From positions 1 through 64,000 of the forward strand of contig NZ_JAIWJY010000006.1 of assembly GCF_028829235.1 (NCBI RefSeq): DNA of 64,000 bases, read 5' to 3'. Below, one piece after another: positions 38,212 to 53,200 of the stretch. Position numbers and translations under genes: made by a program. Numbering within the stretch: the first letter of the stretch is position 1; each line of letters begins with the position of its first letter. The notes below the pieces were generated by a model. It did no database searches. It was not told where the DNA came from and saw only the letters and a list, made by a program, of their open reading frames with translations. The DNA comes from Tenacibaculum larymnensis (lineage in GTDB: Bacteria > Bacteroidota > Bacteroidia > Flavobacteriales > Flavobacteriaceae).

Positions 38212-41200
38212 TTATTCTTCCATTAAATCAAGCATATCTTCAAACTCTTGTGCTATATTTTCATCTTGTAAATCTTCATTTTCTTCTTCATTTTTGAAAA
38301 GATAAAGTGTAAGTTCTTTAATATTAGGATACTGAAATAATACTACTGGTTTAACTTTTAAATCAAACTTTTGATTTAAAACATTAATGAATTTCATTAA
38401 TTTAATAGAGTTCATTCCTAAATCAAAAAAGTTATCTAATACCCCAATTTTATTACTATCTATTCCTAATTGATTTGATAATATTTTTATCAAACCTTCT
38501 TCATTACCATTTTGAGGAGCCACATATTCAATCCCTGTATTCATACTCATTCCATCAGGTAGTGGCAAAGATTTTTTATCAATTTTTCCATTTGTTGTTA
38601 TAGGTAATTCGTCTATTTGAATAAAGTAAGTAGGTACCATATACCTTGGTAATCTCTCTACTAGATACTTTCTTAATTCTGAAGATTGCAATTTTTCATT
38701 AGAAGTTATATAAGCTACTAACTCTTTTCCTTCATTTTCTTTATTAAATACTGTAACATAGGATTGTTTAATACCACTTTTTTCTTTGAGCTTACTCGCT
38801 ACTTCTTCTAGTTCTATCCTATACCCATTAATTTTAACTTGATCGTCTTTTCTTCCGACAAAAACGATATTTCCTTCTGTTGTCCAATAACCTAAATCCC
38901 CAGTTTTATAAAGAGTTTCTTCTTTAACATACGTGGTTTTGATAAACTTTTCTTTGGTCAACTCTGGCTTATTTAAATAACCTCTTGCAACTCCATAACC
39001 ACTAATGTAAATTTCACCTACAACTTCCTTAGGCACAATACCTCCTTCATTATCGACAACATATAAATTGACATTATGTATAGGCTTACCTATTGGAAGA
39101 GATGTACAATTTAAATCTGCTTCTTTTCCTATTTTAAAAATTGTTCCGCAAATACTTGTTTCCGTTGGTCCATAAGCGTTAAAATAATCTCCTTTTTTCA
39201 TTTCAAGATATTCTTTAACCTTACCGTAATCAGGAGATTCTCCAGCTGTTATTAAAGAAACCATACCTTCTAATGAATTAACATCCATATATCTTAAGTA
39301 AGCGGGGGGAATTGTTGCTATATCAATACGTCTATCAACAATAAATTCTTCTAAATTTTTTGGATTTTCTCTGACTTCATCAGTTACTATATGAAGAGTT
39401 GTTCCCGATAATAAGCTTATAAATATCTCTGAAACTGAAGCATCAAATGAAAAAGAGGCAAATTGTAAACTATTTTTACAATTATTTAGATTAAATATTT
39501 CTATTTGAGATAAAATAGTGTTAACAATGTTCCTATGTTCAATCATTACCCCTTTAGGTTTCCCTGTTGATCCTGAGGTGTATATTATATAAGCCAAATC
39601 TTCAGCCAATGGTTGCTCTACTAAAGCTAATTTTGAATACTCTTCTTGTGTATCTTTAAAGTCTTTTAATAAACTATCTTCTACACAAACCTTACAACCA
39701 CTATCTTCTAGAATATATGCCTTTCTAGACTCTGGATAATGGACATCTATTGGAACATAAGCTCCTCCTGATTTTAATACTCCTAAAATACCTACAATCA
39801 TCCATAGACCTCGCTCTAGTTTTAATCCCACCAAGTCTCCTCTACCTACGTTATGAACTGATTGTAAATAATGTCCTAATCTATTTGATAACTCATCTAA
39901 TTCTTTATATGTTAAACTTTCTTCTTCATAAGAAACTGCTATCAAATCTGGGGTTGATAAAACTTGTGATTCAAACAAACTAACTAAAGTAGATTCTAAA
40001 TCATAAGACATTTTGGTTGCGTTAAACAGTTCTAACTGTTCATGCTGTTCTTCTGCTGTTAAATATTCTAATGAGGATAATTTTAAATCTGGTGTCGTTA
40101 TAAAGCTTCTTAATAATTGCTCAAAGTGAGATTTTATTAAACTCATTCGAGAACTTGAATAAACTCCTAAATCATATTCTAACCGAATGTGTAAACTGTC
40201 TCCTTGAGGATGAACTAATATTCCAAAATCATAATGGGTCTGCTCAAAACTATCTGCCTCTGTTATAGTTAATGATAAATCTGATTCGCCTTGTTTGATC
40301 GATTCTTGTAAAGCAAAATTCTCAAACACTAAAACATGGTTTATTAAATCCATTCCTAAACCACTATTTGACTGAACTTCTGATAAATTTAAGTAGTGAT
40401 GAGATTGCCCTGTTATTGAATCTTGATGAACTTGGTTTAATAAATCTAATCCAGTTGTTAATGAATTATATTTTATTCGAACTGGAATTGTATTTATAAA
40501 CAACCCAACCATATGTTCTACTCCTGATAAAGACCCTGGTCTTCCTGAAACTACACTTCCAAAAACTACATCTTGGCTATTGTTATATTTTGATAATAAA
40601 TATCCCCAAACTCCTTGTATAAAAGTATTCTGCGTTATAGAGTGTTGTTTACATAACGTTGATAATGATTCGTATAAAGAAGATTCAATAACAATATCTT
40701 CACTTCCTCGAACTCCTTGTTGAGCTATATCTCCACTGTCTTTATAAGGTAAGCTTGCTATCTCATCGTAAGATGATAAATAACCTTTCCAATAAGATAA
40801 TGATTGGCTTTGATCTAATTGACTTAACCATTCTATATAACGTGAGTAAGCTAATGGTTTGTTTAAGTTATGAGGCACCCCTTTTTGGATAGAGTTTAAA
40901 ATTTGATAGTATTCATTAAGTAAAATACTTATACACCATCCATCCATCAAAATATGATGAAAACTCCAAATAAACTCATAATCACCCAAACCATAATCTA
41001 AAACGGTTAATCGCATCTGTGAACGTGATGATAAGTCAAAGCCTAACAAACGATCTTCTTCCTTCAATTTGTCTACACAACTATCTGATGAATTTTCTGT
41101 TACTTGCTCCACTCTAAAATTAACGTCGCCTTCTTTATACACAACCTGTAAAGGAATACCATTATAGTCATTAGTAAAACCTGTACGTAAAACATCATGA

Positions 41201-44200
41201 CGTGACTGTAGTATCTCATAAGCCTGCTTTGCTTGCGCTAGATCTAAAGTTTTTGATGATAGTTTATACGATAACTGCTCAAAATATAAGCTTGATGAAA
41301 CATCTTGAAGCCAATGGTAATACATACCTTGCTGTAATGGAGATAATTCATAAACATCTAGTATCTCGTAGTTTTTTGTTATGGATGATAACGATGGTAA
41401 CGATAGTGATTTATATGTTAAATCTGACGGTGTTAAATAGTATCCTTCTTTTTCTTCTAATTGACTTATTAAGTTCTTTAATGCTAATTCATAAGTATCA
41501 ATCATTATTTTAATTGTCGACTCTTCATATTGTAAAGAACTATAATGAACATATATCTGTAATTGCCCTGAAACTATTGCTCCTGAGATACGTAGTGGTA
41601 TACTGCTCGACTCTTCTACTGAAACATCTCGTCCTAAACTTATATCACTAAAACTAAATAATCCTCCATCTTGCTTCTTAAATTCATTTCCAAACGCTCC
41701 TAAATAATTAAACTGAATTGTTGGGTGTATTTCTTGTAAACTAACTTCTTCTGATAAATACTTTAACATACCATAGCCTATACCTTTGTTTGGTATGCTT
41801 CGTAAAGAATCTTTTACTTTTATTAAAACTTTAGACAGGTCTTCTGTAGAATCTACATTTAATAAAAAAGGGTATAAACTTGTAAACCAACCTACTGTTC
41901 TTGTTACATCTACATCTTCTGTAAAAGACAATCTACCATGTCCTTCTAATTCAAGTAACGTTTCTTTAACTCCAAATGTCTTGGATAAACTCACTCCTAA
42001 ACATGCTAATAAAACGTCTTGAATATTGGTAGAATAGTGACTATGAATTTCTCCTTCTAGCAAGTTCGTATAAATTTCAGATAACCTAAAACCTTGCTTA
42101 CTATCAATTACAATAGGTGTTTTTGTAGTATAATCTACTGGAAAAGTAGTTATTTCTTTTGTTAATAATTTCTCCCAATAAGACAACTCTTTTGCTACTA
42201 ATGTCTCTTTACTGTACTTATACTGCTCCTTACTCCATTGCTGATAAGAACTTGTTTTTAAAGGCAATTCTTCTTGTATCCCTTTAACCAAATTGGTATA
42301 TAAACTTGATAAGTCTTCTAGTAAAATTCGCCATGAAACACCATCTACAACCAAGTGATGGATAACAATACCTAGGTAATCTCCTTCTGATGTTGCTATA
42401 TGAGCTACTTTTACTAAATCTCCTGTAAGGATATTTACACTACTTTGTAACTCTTCTCCTACACGCGTTATTTCTGAAGTTAAATCTTCTACTCCTGTTA
42501 AATCATAATATTGAACTATTGATGAATAGTCTAATTCCTCTCTATTATACTGACTCCATGAAGATTCTTTACTAAAAATCATACGTAAAGCATCATGATG
42601 AGTCAACAGTTTTGAAATACTCTCTCCTAAAAACTCTTTATCTATTGCTAATTTACTCTTTAGTAAAACTGATTGGTTATAATGGTTGGTATTAACGATA
42701 CCTGAGTCTTTGAAAAAATGTTGTTGAATAGGTGATAAAACTACATCTCCTTTTACAACCGATTGATCTTGAGATGTTACTTCTTTTTTTATGTATAATG
42801 ATAAATCTGATAAAACTGGATGGGATAAAATATCTGAAACTCCTAATTGATATCCCAATGCTTTTAATCGAGATACTACTTGAATTGATTTTATCGAATC
42901 GCCTCCTAAATTATAAAAATTATCTAATACACTTATTCTTTCTCGTTGTAAAACCGATTCACAAACTTCTAGTAATACCTTTTCCTCTTCGTTTCGTGCT
43001 GATAAAAATTCTTCTCGTAGCATGTCTGAATCGCTCACCTCTGGCAATGATGATCGTGAAACCTTACCATTTGAGGTTAACGGAATAGCGTCTATAGAAA
43101 CATAATAATGGGGAACCATATATGATGGTAATCGTGACTCCAACTCCTTACGTAATCTTATTCCTTCTACATTCCCTACAAAATAGGCTACTAATACAGC
43201 TTCTCCTGATACTTCTTTAATCGATACGACACACGACTCTACTCCTTCTATAGAGTCCAACTCTACTTCTATTTCCCCTAACTCTATTCGATGCCCTCGT
43301 ATTTTTACCTGATCGTCTATACGTCCTATATATTCTAAAACGCCTCCTGGTAACCAACGGCAAATATCTCCGGTTTTGTACAAACACTCTCCTTCTTTAA
43401 ATGGATGGGATATAAAACGTTCTGCCGTTAATTCTGGACGGTGTAAATACCCGCGTGATAAACCTGAACCTGATATATATAACTCTCCTAAAACTCCTTC
43501 TGCTACTAAACTCAACGAATCATCTAATACATAAACCTCTGTATTGCCTATAGGTTTTCCGATTGGGTATATATTATTATTGATATATTGATTTTCAAAA
43601 TGATATTCTATTGAGGTAACTGTAGTTTCTGTAGGTCCGTACTCATTATAAAAATAAGCTACTTCTCCCAATTTCTTTGCTAACTCAGATGAACAAGCCT
43701 CTCCTCCTGCAATAATTCTTTTCAGTTTTGTATCTCTTGTTAATGTTAAAGCTTTCAAATAACTTGGAGTCGCATGTAAATGTGTTATCTCTTTTTTTAT
43801 AATTATTTTCTCAAAAGTTGTTGGCTCTAAAATATCCTCTCGTGATACTAAAACCAATTCAGAACCATTTAAAATCGCTAAAAATATTTGCTCTACAGAT
43901 GCATCAAACGAAATGTTTGAAAACTGCAATACTTTTTCCGTCTCATCTATTTTGAATTTATTAGTCTGAGAAATTATTAGATTCACCACATTTCTATGTT
44001 CAATCATTACCCCTTTAGGTTTCCCTGTTGATCCTGAGGTGTATATTATATAAGCCAAATCTTCAGCCAATGGTTGCTCTACTAAAGCTAATTTTGAATA
44101 CTCTTCTTGTGTATCTTTAAAGTCTTTTAATAAACTATCTTCTACACAAACCTTACAACCACTATCTTCTAGAATATATGCCTTTCTAGACTCTGGATAA

Positions 44201-47200
44201 TGGACATCTATTGGAACATAAGCTCCTCCTGATTTTAATACTCCTAAAATACCTACAATCATCCATAGACCTCGCTCTAGTTTTAATCCCACCAAGTCTC
44301 CTCTACCTACGTTATGAACTGATTGTAAATAATGTCCTAATCTATTTGATAACTCATCTAATTCTTTATATGTTAAACTTTCTTCTTCATAAGAAACTGC
44401 TATCAAATCTGGGGTTGATAAAACTTGTGATTCAAACAAACTAACTAAAGTAGATTCTAAATCATAAGACATTTTGGTTGCGTTAAACAGTTCTAACTGT
44501 TCATGCTGTTCTTCTGCTGTTAAATATTCTAATGAGGATAATTTTAAATCTGGTGTCGTTATAAAGCTTCTTAATAATTGCTCAAAGTGAGATTTTATTA
44601 AACTCATTCGAGAACTTGAATAAACTCCTAAATCATATTCTAACCGAATGTGTAAACTGTCTCCTTGAGGATGAACTAATATTCCAAAATCATAATGGGT
44701 CTGCTCAAAACTATCTGCCTCTGTTATAGTTAATGATAAATCTGATTCGCCTTGTTTGATCGATTCTTGTAAAGCAAAATTCTCAAACACTAAAACATGG
44801 TTTATTAAATCCATTCCTAAACCACTATTTGACTGAACTTCTGATAAATTTAAGTAGTGATGAGATTGCCCTGTTATTGAATCTTGATGAACTTGGTTTA
44901 ATAAATCTAATCCAGTTGTTAATGAATTATATTTTATTCGAACTGGAATTGTATTTATAAACAACCCAACCATATGTTCTACTCCTGATAAAGACCCTGG
45001 TCTTCCTGAAACTACACTTCCAAAAACTACATCTTGGCTATTGTTATATTTTGATAATAAATATCCCCAAACTCCTTGTATAAAAGTATTCTGCGTTATA
45101 GAGTGTTGTTTACATAACGTTGATAATGATTCGTATAAAGAAGATTCAATAACAATATCTTCACTTCCTCGAACTCCTTGTTGAGCTATATCTCCACTGT
45201 CTTTATAAGGTAAGCTTGCTATCTCATCGTAAGATGATAAATAACCTTTCCAATAAGATAATGATTGGCTTTGATCTAATTGACTTAACCATTCTATATA
45301 ACGTGAGTAAGCTAATGGTTTGTTTAAGTTATGAGGCACCCCTTTTTGGATAGAGTTTAAAATTTGATAGTATTCATTAAGTAAAATACTTATACACCAT
45401 CCATCCATCAAAATATGATGAAAACTCCAAATAAACTCATAATCACCCAAACCATAATCTAAAACGGTTAATCGCATCTGTGAACGTGATGATAAGTCAA
45501 AGCCTAACAAACGATCTTCTTCCTTCAATTTGTCTACACAACTATCTGATGAATTTTCTGTTACTTGCTCCACTCTAAAATTAACGTCGCCTTCTTTATA
45601 CACAACCTGTAAAGGAATACCATTATAGTCATTAGTAAAACCTGTACGTAAAACATCATGACGTGACTGTAGTATCTCATAAGCCTGCTTTGCTTGCGCT
45701 AGATCTAAAGTTTTTGATGATAGTTTATACGATAACTGCTCAAAATATAAGCTTGATGAAACATCTTGAAGCCAATGGTAATACATACCTTGCTGTAATG
45801 GAGATAATTCATAAACATCTAGTATCTCGTAGTTTTTTGTTATGGATGATAACGATGGTAACGATAGTGATTTATATGTTAAATCTGACGGTGTTAAATA
45901 GTATCCTTCTTTTTCTTCTAATTGACTTATTAAGTTCTTTAATGCTAATTCATAAGTATCAATCATTATTTTAATTGTCGACTCTTCATATTGTAAAGAA
46001 CTATAATGAACATATATCTGTAATTGCCCTGAAACTATTGCTCCTGAGATACGTAGTGGTATACTGCTCGACTCTTCTACTGAAACATCTCGTCCTAAAC
46101 TTATATCACTAAAACTAAATAATCCTCCATCTTGCTTCTTAAATTCATTTCCAAACGCTCCTAAATAATTAAACTGAATTGTTGGGTGTATTTCTTGTAA
46201 ACTAACTTCTTCTGATAAATACTTTAACATACCATAGCCTATACCTTTGTTTGGTATGCTTCGTAAAGAATCTTTTACTTTTATTAAAACTTTAGACAGG
46301 TCTTCTGTAGAATCTACATTTAATAAAAAAGGGTATAAACTTGTAAACCAACCTACTGTTCTTGTTACATCTACATCTTCTGTAAAAGACAATCTACCAT
46401 GTCCTTCTAATTCAAGTAACGTTTCTTTAACTCCAAATGTCTTGGATAAACTCACTCCTAAACATGCTAATAAAACGTCTTGAATATTGGTAGAATAGTG
46501 ACTATGAATTTCTCCTTCTAGCAAGTTCGTATAAATTTCAGATAACCTAAAACCTTGCTTACTATCAATTACAATAGGTGTTTTTGTAGTATAATCTACT
46601 GGAAAAGTAGTTATTTCTTTTGTTAATAATTTCTCCCAATAAGACAACTCTTTTGCTACTAATGTCTCTTTACTGTACTTATACTGCTCCTTACTCCATT
46701 GCTGATAAGAACTTGTTTTTAAAGGCAATTCTTCTTGTATCCCTTTAACCAAATTGGTATATAAACTTGATAAGTCTTCTAGTAAAATTCGCCATGAAAC
46801 ACCATCTACAACCAAGTGATGGATAACAATACCTAGGTAATCTCCTTCTGATGTTGCTATATGAGCTACTTTTACTAAATCTCCTGTAAGGATATTTACA
46901 CTACTTTGTAACTCTTCTCCTACACGCGTTATTTCTGAAGTTAAATCTTCTACTCCTGTTAAATCATAATATTGAACTATTGATGAATAGTCTAATTCCT
47001 CTCTATTATACTGACTCCATGAAGATTCTTTACTAAAAATCATACGTAAAGCATCATGATGAGTCAACAGTTTTGAAATACTCTCTCCTAAAAACTCTTT
47101 ATCTATTGCTAATTTACTCTTTAGTAAAACTGATTGGTTATAATGGTTGGTATTAACGATACCTGAGTCTTTGAAAAAATGTTGTTGAATAGGTGATAAA

Positions 47201-50200
47201 ACTACATCTCCTTTTACAACCGATTGATCTTGAGATGTTACTTCTTTTTTTATGTATAATGATAAATCTGATAAAACTGGATGGGATAAAATATCTGAAA
47301 CTCCTAATTGATATCCCAATGCTTTTAATCGAGATACTACTTGAATTGATTTTATCGAATCGCCTCCTAAATTATAAAAATTATCTAATACACTTATTCT
47401 TTCTCGTTGTAAAACCGATTCACAAACTTCTAGTAATACCTTTTCCTCTTCGTTTCGTGCTGATAAAAATTCTTCTCGTAGCATGTCTGAATCGCTCACC
47501 TCTGGCAATGATGATCGTGAAACCTTACCATTTGAGGTTAACGGAATAGCGTCTATAGAAACATAATAATGGGGAACCATATATGATGGTAATCGTGACT
47601 CCAACTCCTTACGTAATCTTATTCCTTCTACATTCCCTACAAAATAGGCTACTAATACAGCTTCTCCTGATACTTCTTTAATCGATACGACACACGACTC
47701 TACTCCTTCTATAGAGTCCAACTCTACTTCTATTTCCCCTAACTCTATTCGATGCCCTCGTATTTTTACCTGATCGTCTATACGTCCTATATATTCTAAA
47801 ACGCCTCCTGGTAACCAACGGCAAATATCTCCGGTTTTGTACAAACACTCTCCTTCTTTAAATGGATGGGATATAAAACGTTCTGCCGTTAATTCTGGAC
47901 GGTGTAAATACCCGCGTGATAAACCTGAACCTGATATATATAACTCTCCTAAAACTCCTTCTGCTACTAAACTCAACGAATCATCTAATACATAAACCTC
48001 TGTATTGCCTATAGGTTTTCCGATTGGGTATATATTATTATTGATATATTGATTTTCAAAATGATATTCTATTGAGGTAACTGTAGTTTCTGTAGGTCCG
48101 TACTCATTATAAAAATAAGCTACTTCTCCCAATTTCTTTGCTAACTCAGATGAACAAGCCTCTCCTCCTGCAATAATTCTTTTCAGTTTTGTATCTCTTG
48201 TTAATGTTAAAGCTTTCAAATAACTTGGAGTCGCATGTAAATGTGTTATCTCTTTTTTTATAATTATTTTCTCAAAAGTTGTTGGCTCTAAAATATCCTC
48301 TCGTGATACTAAAACCAATTCAGAACCATTTAAAATCGCTAAAAATATTTGCTCTACAGATGCATCAAACGAAATGTTTGAAAACTGCAATACTTTTTCC
48401 GTCTCATCTATTTTGAATTTATTAGTCTGAGAAATTATTAGATTCACCACATTTCTATGTTCAATCATTACCCCTTTAGGTTTCCCTGTTGATCCTGAGG
48501 TGTATATTATATAAGCCAAATCTTCAGCCAATGGTTGCTCTACTAAAGCTAATTTTGAATACTCTTCTTGTGTATCTTTAAAGTCTTTTAATAAACTATC
48601 TTCTACACAAACCTTACAACCACTATCTTCTAGAATATATGCCTTTCTAGACTCTGGATAATGGACATCTATTGGAACATAAGCTCCTCCTGATTTTAAT
48701 ACTCCTAAAATACCTACAATCATCCATAGACCTCGCTCTAGTTTTAATCCCACCAAGTCTCCTCTACCTACGTTATGAACTGATTGTAAATAATGTCCTA
48801 ATCTATTTGATAACTCATCTAATTCTTTATATGTTAAACTTTCTTCTTCATAAGAAACTGCTATCAAATCTGGGGTTGATAAAACTTGTGATTCAAACAA
48901 ACTAACTAAAGTAGATTCTAAATCATAAGACATTTTGGTTGCGTTAAACAGTTCTAACTGTTCATGCTGTTCTTCTGCTGTTAAATATTCTAATGAGGAT
49001 AATTTTAAATCTGGTGTCGTTATAAAGCTTCTTAATAATTGCTCAAAGTGAGATTTTATTAAACTCATTCGAGAACTTGAATAAACTCCTAAATCATATT
49101 CTAACCGAATGTGTAAACTGTCTCCTTGAGGATGAACTAATATTCCAAAATCATAATGGGTCTGCTCAAAACTATCTGCCTCTGTTATAGTTAATGATAA
49201 ATCTGATTCGCCTTGTTTGATCGATTCTTGTAAAGCAAAATTCTCAAACACTAAAACATGGTTTATTAAATCCATTCCTAAACCACTATTTGACTGAACT
49301 TCTGATAAATTTAAGTAGTGATGAGATTGCCCTGTTATTGAATCTTGATGAACTTGGTTTAATAAATCTAATCCAGTTGTTAATGAATTATATTTTATTC
49401 GAACTGGAATTGTATTTATAAACAACCCAACCATATGTTCTACTCCTGATAAAGACCCTGGTCTTCCTGAAACTACACTTCCAAAAACTACATCTTGGCT
49501 ATTGTTATATTTTGATAATAAATATCCCCAAACTCCTTGTATAAAAGTATTCTGCGTTATAGAGTGTTGTTTACATAACGTTGATAATGATTCGTATAAA
49601 GAAGATTCAATAACAATATCTTCACTTCCTCGAACTCCTTGTTGAGCTATATCTCCACTGTCTTTATAAGGTAAGCTTGCTATCTCATCGTAAGATGATA
49701 AATAACCTTTCCAATAAGATAATGATTGGCTTTGATCTAATTGACTTAACCATTCTATATAACGTGAGTAAGCTAATGGTTTGTTTAAGTTATGAGGCAC
49801 CCCTTTTTGGATAGAGTTTAAAATTTGATAGTATTCATTAAGTAAAATACTTATACACCATCCATCCATCAAAATATGATGAAAACTCCAAATAAACTCA
49901 TAATCACCCAAACCATAATCTAAAACGGTTAATCGCATCTGTGAACGTGATGATAAGTCAAAGCCTAACAAACGATCTTCTTCCTTCAATTTGTCTACAC
50001 AACTATCTGATGAATTTTCTGTTACTTGCTCCACTCTAAAATTAACGTCGCCTTCTTTATACACAACCTGTAAAGGAATACCATTATAGTCATTAGTAAA
50101 ACCTGTACGTAAAACATCATGACGTGACTGTAGTATCTCATAAGCCTGCTTTGCTTGCGCTAGATCTAAAGTTTTTGATGATAGTTTATACGATAACTGC

Positions 50201-53200
50201 TCAAAATATAAGCTTGATGAAACATCTTGAAGCCAATGGTAATACATACCTTGCTGTAATGGAGATAATTCATAAACATCTAGTATCTCGTAGTTTTTTG
50301 TTATGGATGATAACGATGGTAACGATAGTGATTTATATGTTAAATCTGACGGTGTTAAATAGTATCCTTCTTTTTCTTCTAATTGACTTATTAAGTTCTT
50401 TAATGCTAATTCATAAGTATCAATCATTATTTTAATTGTCGACTCTTCATATTGTAAAGAACTATAATGAACATATATCTGTAATTGCCCTGAAACTATT
50501 GCTCCTGAGATACGTAGTGGTATACTGCTCGACTCTTCTACTGAAACATCTCGTCCTAAACTTATATCACTAAAACTAAATAATCCTCCATCTTGCTTCT
50601 TAAATTCATTTCCAAACGCTCCTAAATAATTAAACTGAATTGTTGGGTGTATTTCTTGTAAACTAACTTCTTCTGATAAATACTTTAACATACCATAGCC
50701 TATACCTTTGTTTGGTATGCTTCGTAAAGAATCTTTTACTTTTATTAAAACTTTAGACAGGTCTTCTGTAGAATCTACATTTAATAAAAAAGGGTATAAA
50801 CTTGTAAACCAACCTACTGTTCTTGTTACATCTACATCTTCTGTAAAAGACAATCTACCATGTCCTTCTAATTCAAGTAACGTTTCTTTAACTCCAAATG
50901 TCTTGGATAAACTCACTCCTAAACATGCTAATAAAACGTCTTGAATATTGGTAGAATAGTGACTATGAATTTCTCCTTCTAGCAAGTTCGTATAAATTTC
51001 AGATAACCTAAAACCTTGCTTACTATCAATTACAATAGGTGTTTTTGTAGTATAATCTACTGGAAAAGTAGTTATTTCTTTTGTTAATAATTTCTCCCAA
51101 TAAGACAACTCTTTTGCTACTAATGTCTCTTTACTGTACTTATACTGCTCCTTACTCCATTGCTGATAAGAACTTGTTTTTAAAGGCAATTCTTCTTGTA
51201 TCCCTTTAACCAAATTGGTATATAAACTTGATAAGTCTTCTAGTAAAATTCGCCATGAAACACCATCTACAACCAAGTGATGGATAACAATACCTAGGTA
51301 ATCTCCTTCTGATGTTGCTATATGAGCTACTTTTACTAAATCTCCTGTAAGGATATTTACACTACTTTGTAACTCTTCTCCTACACGCGTTATTTCTGAA
51401 GTTAAATCTTCTACTCCTGTTAAATCATAATATTGAACTATTGATGAATAGTCTAATTCCTCTCTATTATACTGACTCCATGAAGATTCTTTACTAAAAA
51501 TCATACGTAAAGCATCATGATGAGTCAACAGTTTTGAAATACTCTCTCCTAAAAACTCTTTATCTATTGCTAATTTACTCTTTAGTAAAACTGATTGGTT
51601 ATAATGGTTGGTATTAACGATACCTGAGTCTTTGAAAAAATGTTGTTGAATAGGTGATAAAACTACATCTCCTTTTACAACCGATTGATCTTGAGATGTT
51701 ACTTCTTTTTTTATGTATAATGATAAATCTGATAAAACTGGATGGGATAAAATATCTGAAACTCCTAATTGATATCCCAATGCTTTTAATCGAGATACTA
51801 CTTGAATTGATTTTATCGAATCGCCTCCTAAATTATAAAAATTATCTAATACACTTATTCTTTCTCGTTGTAAAACCGATTCACAAACTTCTAGTAATAC
51901 CTTTTCCTCTTCGTTTCGTGCTGATAAAAATTCTTCTCGTAGCATGTCTGAATCGCTCACCTCTGGCAATGATGATCGTGAAACCTTACCATTTGAGGTT
52001 AACGGAATAGCGTCTATAGAAACATAATAATGGGGAACCATATATGATGGTAATCGTGACTCCAACTCCTTACGTAATCTTATTCCTTCTACATTCCCTA
52101 CAAAATAGGCTACTAATACAGCTTCTCCTGATACTTCTTTAATCGATACGACACACGACTCTACTCCTTCTATAGAGTCCAACTCTACTTCTATTTCCCC
52201 TAACTCTATTCGATGCCCTCGTATTTTTACCTGATCGTCTATACGTCCTATATATTCTAAAACGCCTCCTGGTAACCAACGGCAAATATCTCCGGTTTTG
52301 TACAAACACTCTCCTTCTTTAAATGGATGGGATATAAAACGTTCTGCCGTTAATTCTGGACGGTGTAAATACCCGCGTGATAAACCTGAACCTGATATAT
52401 ATAACTCTCCTAAAACTCCTTCTGCTACTAAACTCAACGAATCATCTAATACATAAACCTCTGTATTGCCTATAGGTTTTCCGATTAATATCTTTTCTTC
52501 TAAATTAACTGTATCCCAAACTATACACCCTACAGTAGCCTCAGTAGGACCATATTCATTAATAATCTTTGCTTTAGGATAATACTCTCGTAAAATATTT
52601 ATATGACGATTTGTTAAAGCCTCCCCTCCAACAATTATTAATTCTTTTTTCCCTGGATTAAACTCCATGCTTCCCAATAAAATGATATGGGCAGGTGTTA
52701 GCTTAATACAAGGTATATCACTTTCAAAATAATACTTTAATGAATCGGAAACTATTTCGTTGCCCGAAAACACATTTAAAGTAGCTCCTGAAATTAAAGG
52801 TAAAAACAAACTAGTTATAGTAAGATCAAATGATAATGATGTAAATAAACCAAAATCCGTTTTCTCCTTTAATTCTTTCAAATAATAATCTTGTCCCCAT
52901 TCTAAGTAATTTAACAGAGCATTATGCTCTATCATAACCCCTTTAGGTTTCCCTGTTGATCCTGAGGTGTAAATAACGTAAGCTAAATCTGTCGCTCGGG
53001 GTTTAAGAAGTTGTTTTGATTCTGAAAAATTAGCTTTATTCTGATTAAATTCATTTAAAATATCATCATCAACACTTAATTTACATTTACTATCACTTTG
53101 AATGTAATCTATTCTTGATTGAGGGTAGTTTGAATCTAAAGGAAGGTAAGCAGCTCCTATTTTTAAAATTCCTAAAATTACAACTATTGTATCTACACTT

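Noticed and set aside
39750..52010. Plus-strand open frames of 77, 103, 78 and 118 residues that recur identically three times 4,461 bases apart
   Set aside because: They are antisense to the NRPS repeat and recur only because the repeat does. Composition is that of antisense low-complexity frames (Leu/Ile rich), with no recognisable domain.
39533..52486. Insertion sequence or other mobile element as the cause of the repeat
   Set aside because: The unit is entirely NRPS coding sequence. No transposase, terminal inverted repeats or target duplications are visible at the junctions.
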